Assembly: GCA_045652785.1 (NCBI GenBank)
Contig: JAZOLF010000122.1
Location: 1-12,195, forward strand
DNA length: 12,195 bases
Origin: Scatosoma sp045652785
Lineage (GTDB): Bacteria; Bacillota; Clostridia; Christensenellales; Borkfalkiaceae
Reading direction: 5' to 3'
The notes beneath the pieces are model-generated. The model ran no database searches and was not told where the DNA came from. It worked only from the letters and a program-made list of their open reading frames with translations. The translations under genes were made by a program, and so were the position numbers. Below, one piece after another: positions 6,981-12,195 of this stretch (positions are counted from its first letter, which is position 1; each line of letters starts with the position of its first letter).

Positions 6981-7868
6981 ATGTATTTACCGAGTTGGTT
7001 TTCCATATTTTATACAACGCTAACGAGTTTGGTTATTTGGAACCTAATGGCTACGGAGCAGGCTGCCGCTGTGACTTGGAATGAAGTTGCCGTCACGGCA
7101 GGCATTATATTCGCATTATGGATTGCGGCGTTTATCTTGCAGGGCATCGGCTTGTACAAGATGGCGAAAAAGCAAAACATCAAGAATGCGTTTTTTGCGT
7201 TTGTGCCCTTTGCGAAATTTTACCTTGTTGGCAAGGTAGCAGGGGAAATTTCTTTCTTCGGGCATAAAGTTCATCGCTTGGGCTTGTATGCGATGATTTT
7301 GGAAATTGTCTTATCCGTATTTTACGTTTTCATGTCGGTAGCGATGTGTGTTTTGTACGTCGAAAACGGCCACAACCTTTCTTTGATTGGGGAATTGCCG
7401 CAATGGAGCAATCTTTCTTCGTCGGCTTTGGCGTGGAAACAATTTTGGGATATTGCCCAACAAGTGATGAACATCACGGGGCTCATTCACGCAATCGTTA
7501 TTTTGATGCTCTACTTGGGTTTCTATAAGCGCTACGTATATCGCAACAATATGCTGTTGGCGCTGGGCGGGATTTTCCTTCCTTTTTTCAACGAAATTGC
7601 TACGTTTGCTGTTCGCAATCGCAACCAAATTGACTGGGAGTCGGTCAAGCGCGCTCGCCAGGAAGAGTTCCGCCGCCGTCAGCAACAAGGCGGTCAATAC
7701 GGCCCTTACGGTGGCCCGTTCGGCGGCTCTTACGGAAATCCTTACGGCAACCCTTACGGCGGTAATCCTTACGGGCAAAGTAGCACGCCCCCGCAGGAAA
7801 AGAAACCCGACGATCCGTTTGGTGAGTTTTCCGAAAAAACAAACGCGGACGATGACCCGTTCGCATAA
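6981..7868 (+). CDS. Multi-pass membrane protein with Gly/Tyr/Pro-rich tail, function unknown
   Basis: The 295-residue protein has about six hydrophobic segments: 5-23, 36-59, 70-85 (weaker), 99-127, 164-182 and 190-211. A basic amphipathic stretch follows (222-236, RARQEEFRRRQQQ), then a tail rich in Gly, Asn, Pro and Tyr (237-266) and an acidic end with two DDPF motifs (277-280 and 291-294). The segment KKQNIKNAFFAFVPFAKFYLVGKVAGE, given here only as a landmark at about 63-89, resembles the IPF-N-Y-x-LGK-AG block I associate with uncharacterised clostridial membrane proteins and, more loosely, DUF5684-like proteins. That is recollection, not a search result. Its start has AAGGA nine bases upstream. 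It lies 19 bases after truA and before a terminator, so it is the last gene of the ecf operon. No enzyme motif is visible, and I do not assign a function. Confidence 0.75.
   Translation: MYLPSWFSIFYTTLTSLVIWNLMATEQAAAVTWNEVAVTAGIIFALWIAAFILQGIGLYKMAKKQNIKNAFFAFVPFAKFYLVGKVAGEISFFGHKVHRLGLYAMILEIVLSVFYVFMSVAMCVLYVENGHNLSLIGELPQWSNLSSSALAWKQFWDIAQQVMNITGLIHAIVILMLYLGFYKRYVYRNNMLLALGGIFLPFFNEIATFAVRNRNQIDWESVKRARQEEFRRRQQQGGQYGPYGGPFGGSYGNPYGNPYGGNPYGQSSTPPQEKKPDDPFGEFSEKTNADDDPFA
7689..7778 (+). repeat. Low-complexity coding repeat (G/Y/N/P tail)
   Basis: This stretch encodes short repeats of the form GNPYG, GPYG and GSYG, with recurring TACGG/TACGGC and CCTTACGG words in the DNA. It encodes the tail of the membrane protein, and the reading frame stays open on either side. 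Such tracts can vary in copy number between strains. Confidence 0.6.
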
Positions 7869-7889
7869 GGCAAAAAAATGCATAAAGAT

Positions 7890-7919
7890 AAGCGGAAATT
7901 ATATTTTCCGCTTTTTTTT
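7890..7919 (+). terminator. Intrinsic terminator of the ecf-truA operon
   Basis: AAGCGGAAA (7890-7898) pairs with TTTCCGCTT (7905-7913) in a 9-pair stem with a six-base loop, ending in eight T (7912-7919). It lies 21 bases after the stop of the membrane-protein gene and just before the mnmE promoter. Confidence 0.88.
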
Positions 7920-7931
7920 ATGAAAAAGTAT

Positions 7932-7947
7932 TGTAAAACAGTTTACA
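7932..7947. promoter_or_regulatory. Inverted repeat overlapping the mnmE -35 box
   Basis: TGTAAA (7932-7937) and TTTACA (7942-7947) form a perfect 6-base inverted repeat with a 4-base centre. Its right arm is the -35 hexamer itself. It may be a second regulator half-site pair next to the palindrome at 7947-7965, or chance in AT-rich DNA. Confidence 0.3.
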
Positions 7948-7970
7948 TCATAACTAAGTTATGATACAAT
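7942..7970 (+). promoter_or_regulatory. Sigma-A-type promoter of mnmE-lysR-lepA
   Basis: TTTACA (7942-7947) and TACAAT (7965-7970) are spaced by exactly 17 bases. Transcription would begin near 7977, leaving a leader of about 34 bases before the mnmE ATG at 8011. No terminator is seen until after lepA, so this may drive the whole block. Confidence 0.82.
7947..7965. promoter_or_regulatory. Perfect 19-base palindrome within the mnmE promoter, likely operator
   Basis: ATCATAACT (7947-7955) and AGTTATGAT (7957-7965) are perfect inverted repeats around a single A at 7956. The palindrome fills the whole spacer, from the last base of the -35 box to the first base of the -10 box. A protein bound here would block RNA polymerase. 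The binding factor is unknown; the LysR-type gene two steps downstream is a candidate. The site does not show a clean T-N11-A LysR box. Confidence 0.6.
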
Positions 7971-8010
7971 ATCAATGAAAGTTATACCTAAAAAGGGGAC
8001 GGAACGAAAG

Positions 8011-9357
8011 ATGATTTTTGAAGAAACGATTGCCGCAATAGCGACGCCTGCAGGAAAAGGCGGGGTTGCAATTATCCGTTTGAGCGGTAAAAACACGCTG
8101 GAAATTGCGCAAAAAATGTTCAAACCTACGGGAAAAACGCAGGTTTCGGATTTTGCTCCGTACCGTATGTATCCAGGGGAAATTGAATGCGGCGGCTTTA
8201 CCGACTATGGTATGGCGGTCTATTTTAAATCCCCGCACAGTTATACAGGGGAAGACGTTGTTGAATTTCAATGCCACGGCGGGGAGAGTATCGCACGCGG
8301 CGTCCTCAAACAAGCGCTCCGTATGGGCGCAAAAAGCGCAAGCAAAGGGGAATTCACCAAGCGTGCCTTTCTCAATGGCAAACTCTCCCTCGCGTCAGCG
8401 GAAGGGGTTGCCGATATGATCAACGGCGAAAGCGAAGCGGAAGTCAAAGCGGGCTATATGCTTTATAGCGAGAAATTGACCGAACGGGTTGTTTCGGTGC
8501 AAGAGCGTTTGAAGAACCTGCTTGCAGGCATTGATGTTTCGGTGGACTACCCCGAAGAAGACATCGAAGAACAACACGTCCTTGAATTAAAGGCGGCGCT
8601 CCTGACGGTATGTGCGGACGTGGACGGGTTGCTTTCCACCTATGCGGTAGGCAAGAAAATTAAATCGGGTGTGACGGTAGCCATTTGCGGCAAACCGAAC
8701 ACGGGCAAGAGTTCCCTGCTGAACCGCTTGATAGGATATGAAAAAGCCATTGTTTCATCCGTTGCTGGGACGACGCGCGACGCGGTGGAAGGGACGATCG
8801 AAATCAACGGCGCGAAGTTCAACCTTTACGACACGGCAGGGGTGCGCGAGAGCGAAGATGCCATCGAAAGTATCGGTATCACTCGTGCGGAAAGTATCAT
8901 CCGCGCCTGCGACGTAGCGGTCTTTGTTGCGGACATTAGTCGCGGGCTGGACGAAGAAGACGCGCGCGTACTGGATATGTTGCAGGGAAAACCGCTCATC
9001 AAAGTATTTAACAAAGTGGATGCGACGTCGGACGACACGGAAACGGATGCGGACGTGCATACTTCGGCGGTGACGGGCGAAGGGGTGCAACGGCTCAAAC
9101 AACTGATGTACGAAAAAGGATTTAACGGCGCAAGAACGGAAGACGCGGCATTCCTGATCGAACAGCGGCACTTTGACGCGTTGACAAGATCGCGCGAACA
9201 CTTGCAACAAGCGGTAATCGCGTGTGAAACGCAACCGCTCGATCTGATCGGAATCGACGTCAAAGCAGCGTGGGACGCGCTCGGAGAAATCACGGGCGAA
9301 ACGGCAACGGAAGCAATTATTACGGAAATTTTCGAAAAGTTTTGTGTAGGGAAATAA
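8011..9357 (+). CDS. mnmE: tRNA modification GTPase MnmE
   Basis: MnmE, with MnmG, installs the carboxymethylaminomethyl group on the wobble uridine (U34) of certain tRNAs in the cytoplasm. The N-terminal domain (1 to about 115) binds the folate cofactor and starts with the family sequence MIFEETIAAIATPAGKGG. The inserted GTPase domain has G1 GKPNTGKSS (227-235), TTRD (254-257), DTAG (274-277) and NKVD (334-337). The last four residues are CVGK, the conserved C-terminal cysteine motif. The 448-residue length is normal. I chose ATG 8011 because family members begin at this sequence. The in-frame ATG at 7975 sits at the predicted transcription start and has no ribosome site. AAGGGG (7993-7998) lies 12 bases before 8011, with a closer GGA at 8001. 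In many Firmicutes mnmE sits beside mnmG; here it is followed by a LysR gene and lepA. Confidence 0.95.
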   Translation: MIFEETIAAIATPAGKGGVAIIRLSGKNTLEIAQKMFKPTGKTQVSDFAPYRMYPGEIECGGFTDYGMAVYFKSPHSYTGEDVVEFQCHGGESIARGVLKQALRMGAKSASKGEFTKRAFLNGKLSLASAEGVADMINGESEAEVKAGYMLYSEKLTERVVSVQERLKNLLAGIDVSVDYPEEDIEEQHVLELKAALLTVCADVDGLLSTYAVGKKIKSGVTVAICGKPNTGKSSLLNRLIGYEKAIVSSVAGTTRDAVEGTIEINGAKFNLYDTAGVRESEDAIESIGITRAESIIRACDVAVFVADISRGLDEEDARVLDMLQGKPLIKVFNKVDATSDDTETDADVHTSAVTGEGVQRLKQLMYEKGFNGARTEDAAFLIEQRHFDALTRSREHLQQAVIACETQPLDLIGIDVKAAWDALGEITGETATEAIITEIFEKFCVGK

Positions 9358-9406
9358 TACAAAGGAAGGCGGAGTGCATTCAGGGTACAAAAGCCGAGGG
9401 GAAACT

Positions 9407-10300
9407 ATGGTCAATTTGGAACTTTACAAAGTATTTTACACGGTAGCAAAATGTGGCAGTTTGACGCGTGCGGCGGAAGAATTGTATATTTCGCAGCCTG
9501 CGGTATCGCAGTCGATTAAGCAACTGGAAACCCAGTTGGGGGTATCGCTTTTCAATCGTACCCATCGCGGTATGGAACTTTCCCCGCAGGGCGGGAAAGT
9601 AATTTTCCACAAAATCGAACAAGCGCTTTCTTTGTTTGAAGAAGCGCAAGTTATGCTTACGCAAATCAATTCGAGTGCGACAGGCACGATCCGCATCGGC
9701 GCGTCAGATACGATCTCGCAACACGTTTTGGCAGAAAAGATCGTTGCGTTCCGTGAAAAATATCCTGCGGTCAAAATTGAAATTTTGTCGGGATATTCTC
9801 CGCAGACTTCCGAAGAATTGAAGAACGGTGAAATTGACGTAGCGTTTGTCAACCTGCCGATGAAGATTGATGATTCGATGGTTCTGCACGGGAGTTTCAA
9901 ACGCTTGACGGACGTCTTTGTCGTGGGCGAAAAGTACGCGGAACTTGCTGAAAGAGCGGTGGGGATATCCGAACTCAAAAAATACCCGCTTATCACGTTG
10001 GATACGGACACGGTAGCCACAAAATCCTTAAACCGTTTCCTTTCGTCGGTGGGTGTTGACCTTACGCCGTCCATCCAAATCGGCAGTTTTGATATGATGA
10101 AACGCTTGGTTTCGCAAGGGATGGGCGTGGGCGTTTTACCTAAGGAATACGCTGAACGCGAACTTGCGGAAGGCAGCCTGAAAATTGTAGAAACTGATCC
10201 TGCGTTGCCCGCTCGTTCGGTGGGTATGGTTCTCCCGAAAAACGTGACGGCGTCCTATGCGTTGCGTATGTTTTTGGAACAATTTGGCGTAAAAATCTAA
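9407..10300 (+). CDS. LysR-type transcriptional regulator
   Basis: The 297-residue protein has a LysR winged helix-turn-helix at about 1-60 (SLTRAAEELYISQPAVSQSIKQLE core at 18-41, with the AA, QPAVS and LE..LG.LF.R family marks). A linker helix and a periplasmic-binding-protein-like effector domain follow (about 93-297), beginning GTIRIGAS. Length is typical. I chose ATG 9407, which has GAGGGG five bases upstream. The alternative GTG at 9374 would add 11 residues that the family does not have. The gene lies 49 bases after mnmE and 51 before lepA on the same strand with no terminator between, so it is probably cotranscribed. LysR regulators often control their own or adjacent promoters, and the palindrome in the mnmE promoter is a possible target. 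Effector and regulon are unknown; no subfamily could be named with confidence. Confidence 0.92.
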   Translation: MVNLELYKVFYTVAKCGSLTRAAEELYISQPAVSQSIKQLETQLGVSLFNRTHRGMELSPQGGKVIFHKIEQALSLFEEAQVMLTQINSSATGTIRIGASDTISQHVLAEKIVAFREKYPAVKIEILSGYSPQTSEELKNGEIDVAFVNLPMKIDDSMVLHGSFKRLTDVFVVGEKYAELAERAVGISELKKYPLITLDTDTVATKSLNRFLSSVGVDLTPSIQIGSFDMMKRLVSQGMGVGVLPKEYAERELAEGSLKIVETDPALPARSVGMVLPKNVTASYALRMFLEQFGVKI

Positions 10301-10307
10301 CCAAAAC

Positions 10308-10340
10308 CAGCAAAAAACCAGCAAAAAAACAGCAAAAAAG
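10308..10340 (+). repeat. Three 11-base tandem repeats with phased A-tracts before lepA
   Basis: CAGCAAAAAAC, CAGCAAAAAAA and CAGCAAAAAAG follow each other at 10308, 10319 and 10330, identical but for the last base. The six-to-seven-base A-tracts recur every 11 bases, close to one helical turn, which would bend the DNA. The array fills most of the 51-base gap between the LysR gene and lepA and ends next to the lepA ribosome-binding region. Confidence 0.75.
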
Positions 10341-10351
10341 AGTGAAAATCT

Positions 10352-12160
10352 ATGGCAAAACCTAATAAAAATATACGAAATTTTTGTATTATCGCGCACA
10401 TCGACCACGGTAAGAGTACCCTTGCCGACCGTCTGATTGAAATGACGGGACAAGTATCCAAGCGCGACATGGAAGAACAGTTGCTCGACAGCATGGACAT
10501 CGAGCGTGAACGGGGTATCACCATTAAACTCACCCCCGTTAGAATGTACTATACGGCAAAAGACGGCACGGAATACGAATACAATTTGATCGACACACCG
10601 GGTCACGTGGACTTTACCTATGAAGTCAGCCGTTCTCTGGCGGCGTGCGAAGGCGCTATTTTGGTTGTGGACGCCACGCAAGGCGTGGAAGCGCAAACGC
10701 TTGCGAACGTGTATTTGGCGATTGAAAACAACTTGGAAATCCTGCCCGTCATCAACAAAATCGACCTGCCCAGCGCGCGTATCGACGAAGCAAAAGCAGA
10801 GATTGAAGACGTCATCGGTTTGGATGCGGAAGGTGTACCTTGCGTATCTGCAAAGGAAGGGACGAATATCGGGGATTTGCTTGAAGCTATCGCCACCTAC
10901 TTCCCTGCCCCCGACGGGGACACCGAAGCGCCGCTCAAAGCGCTTATTTTCGATAGTTATTACGACAACTATAAAGGGGTTATCCTGTTCGTGCGCATCA
11001 AGGACGGCGAAGTCAAAGTAGGCGACAAAATCCGCACCTTCCTTTCCGATACCACCTACGATGTCACGGAAGTCGGAGTATTTGCACCTGGTCTATTCCC
11101 GAGAGAGAAACTTTCAGCGGGTCAAGTAGGCTATATCGCTGCATCCATCAAATCCATCCAAGACGTAGCGGTAGGGGATACGGTTACCCACGCTTTGCGT
11201 CCTGCGGCAGAGCCGATGCCTGGTTATAAAAAAGTGCAACCCGTAGTATTTTGCGGGATTTACCCCTTGGATGGCAGTAAGTTCAACGACCTGAAAGACG
11301 CCATTTTGAAGTTGCAACTCAACGATGCGTCGCTCATTTTTGAGCCCGACAACTCGGTAGCGCTCGGCTTTGGTTTCCGTTGCGGGTTCTTGGGGCTGTT
11401 GCATATGGAAATTATCCAAGAGCGTATCGAACGTGAATTCAACTTGGACATCATTACCACCGCGCCGTCGGTTAGTTATTTGGTACACAAGACAGACGGG
11501 GAAGAGTTCTACGTAGATAACCCGTCCCATCTTCCAGATCCTTCGGATATCGAATACATGGAAGAGCCGATCGTGAAAGCGGAAATTTACACCCCGTCTG
11601 ATTATATGGGCGCGGTTATGGACCTTTGTAAGGAAAAGCGCGGCGTGTTCAAGAATATGACTTACGTTGACCAACGCCGTGTGAAGTTGGAATATACTTT
11701 GCCGCTCAATGAAATCGTTTACGATTTCTTCGACGGATTGAAGTCCCGTACTCGCGGCTATGCGAGTTTCGATTACGAACTTGCGGGCTATCAGCGCTCG
11801 AAGTTGGTGCGCTTAGATATTTTGCTCAACGGCGACATTTGCGACGCGCTTTCGTCCATCGTTTTTGAAGGCAACGCCTACGAACGCGGCAGAACGCTTT
11901 GCGAAAACTTGAAAGGGGCAATCCCCCGTCAGTTGTTCGAAATCCCCGTGCAGGCGGCAATCGGCAGCAAAATCATCGCGCGTGAAACGGTCAAGGCTGT
12001 TCGTAAAGACGTTTTGGCAAAATGTTACGGCGGTGACATCACCCGTAAAAGAAAGTTGCTTGAAAAGCAAAAAGAAGGGAAAAAGCGTATGCGCCAGGTT
12101 GGCAACGTAGAAGTGCCTTCCGAAGTGTTTATGGAAATCCTGAAAACCAACAAAGACTAA
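10352..12160 (+). CDS. lepA: Translation factor LepA (elongation factor 4)
   Basis: LepA is a ribosome-associated GTPase that affects translation and ribosome biogenesis under some conditions. The 602-residue length matches the family (about 600). GTPase motifs are AHIDHGKST (15-23), RGIT (54-57), DTPGH (81-85, with His85), NKID (135-138) and SAK (166-168). EF-G-like domains follow, then the LepA-specific C-terminal domain with CYGGDITRKRKLLEKQKEGK near the end, which separates it from EF-G and TypA. The ATG at 10352 starts MAKPNKNIRNFCIIAHIDHGKST, as usual. Its ribosome site is weak (AGAGTGA at 10339-10345, six bases upstream), unlike the strong G-rich sites of most other genes here. It may be read from the mnmE promoter; no clear promoter of its own was found in the gap. 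Confidence 0.97.
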   Translation: MAKPNKNIRNFCIIAHIDHGKSTLADRLIEMTGQVSKRDMEEQLLDSMDIERERGITIKLTPVRMYYTAKDGTEYEYNLIDTPGHVDFTYEVSRSLAACEGAILVVDATQGVEAQTLANVYLAIENNLEILPVINKIDLPSARIDEAKAEIEDVIGLDAEGVPCVSAKEGTNIGDLLEAIATYFPAPDGDTEAPLKALIFDSYYDNYKGVILFVRIKDGEVKVGDKIRTFLSDTTYDVTEVGVFAPGLFPREKLSAGQVGYIAASIKSIQDVAVGDTVTHALRPAAEPMPGYKKVQPVVFCGIYPLDGSKFNDLKDAILKLQLNDASLIFEPDNSVALGFGFRCGFLGLLHMEIIQERIEREFNLDIITTAPSVSYLVHKTDGEEFYVDNPSHLPDPSDIEYMEEPIVKAEIYTPSDYMGAVMDLCKEKRGVFKNMTYVDQRRVKLEYTLPLNEIVYDFFDGLKSRTRGYASFDYELAGYQRSKLVRLDILLNGDICDALSSIVFEGNAYERGRTLCENLKGAIPRQLFEIPVQAAIGSKIIARETVKAVRKDVLAKCYGGDITRKRKLLEKQKEGKKRMRQVGNVEVPSEVFMEILKTNKD

Positions 12161-12174
12161 GAAGGGTTAAGAAT

Positions 12175-12195
12175 ATGCGGCGCAATACGGCGTCG
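12175..12195 (+). CDS. Start of a downstream gene, cut by the window end
   Basis: An ATG at 12175 follows GAAGGG (12161-12166) with eight bases between, 14 bases after the lepA stop. The seven visible codons read MRRNTAS and stay open to the window end. In many Firmicutes lepA is followed by hemW, which would fit, but seven residues cannot identify it. Confidence 0.4.

Noticed and set aside
7311..7883. 190-residue open frame on the minus strand
   Set aside because: It lies wholly opposite the membrane-protein gene, is Arg-rich from reading the low-complexity DNA backwards, and has no family motif or ribosome site.
7975..8010. N-terminal extension of MnmE from the ATG at 7975
   Set aside because: That ATG coincides with the predicted transcription start and has no ribosome site; family members begin at the 8011 ATG.
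8755..9414. 219-residue open frame on the minus strand
   Set aside because: It is antisense to mnmE, which has complete GTPase motifs in the other frame; the product is Arg/Phe/Val-rich and matches nothing recognisable.
11114..11674. 186-residue open frame on the minus strand
   Set aside because: It is a shadow of lepA with no recognisable domain.

Overview
The window looks like a chromosomal segment of an anaerobic Firmicute of the Clostridia type, possibly an uncultured gut lineage. This rests on the ecfA-ecfA-ecfT-truA gene order, the strong purine-rich ribosome-binding sites, the intrinsic terminators with U-tracts, and a lipoprotein built from InlB-type (Listeria-Bacteroides) repeats. 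The taxonomic placement is an inference. There are nine genes, two of them cut by the window edges. No tRNA, rRNA, CRISPR array or mobile element was found, and no gene-free stretch exceeds 300 bases.

Layout. (1) Bases 1-1773 (+) encode most of a surface lipoprotein: the end of a signal peptide, a lipobox cysteine, then eight repeats arranged as four A-B pairs. (2) A strong hairpin terminator at 1802-1843 separates it from a convergent gene on the minus strand (1853-3247), a sugar:cation symporter of the GPH/MelB family. (3) A 221-base divergent intergenic region holds an AT-rich inverted repeat and a near-consensus promoter with an extended -10. That promoter drives the operon ecfA (two ATPase domains fused in one 635-residue protein), ecfT, truA and an unnamed membrane protein, ending at a terminator at 7890-7919. 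(4) A second promoter (7942-7970) drives mnmE, a LysR-type regulator and lepA. A further gene seems to start at 12175. This promoter has a perfect 19-base palindrome lying exactly between and touching its -35 and -10 boxes.

How the genes work together. The ECF module (fused ATPases plus EcfT) energises vitamin or metal uptake together with substrate-binding S proteins encoded elsewhere. TruA and MnmE modify tRNA, and LepA (EF4) acts on the ribosome, so the right-hand two thirds is rich in translation genes with an uncharacterised membrane protein and a regulator interspersed.

I saw no convincing wholly new system. The points most worth following are: the fused EcfA, its D-loop proline and basic insertion; a 28-base near-identical in-frame direct repeat bracketing its second half; the palindrome inside the mnmE promoter with a LysR gene in the same operon; three 11-base A-tract repeats before lepA; and the A-B repeat architecture of the lipoprotein.
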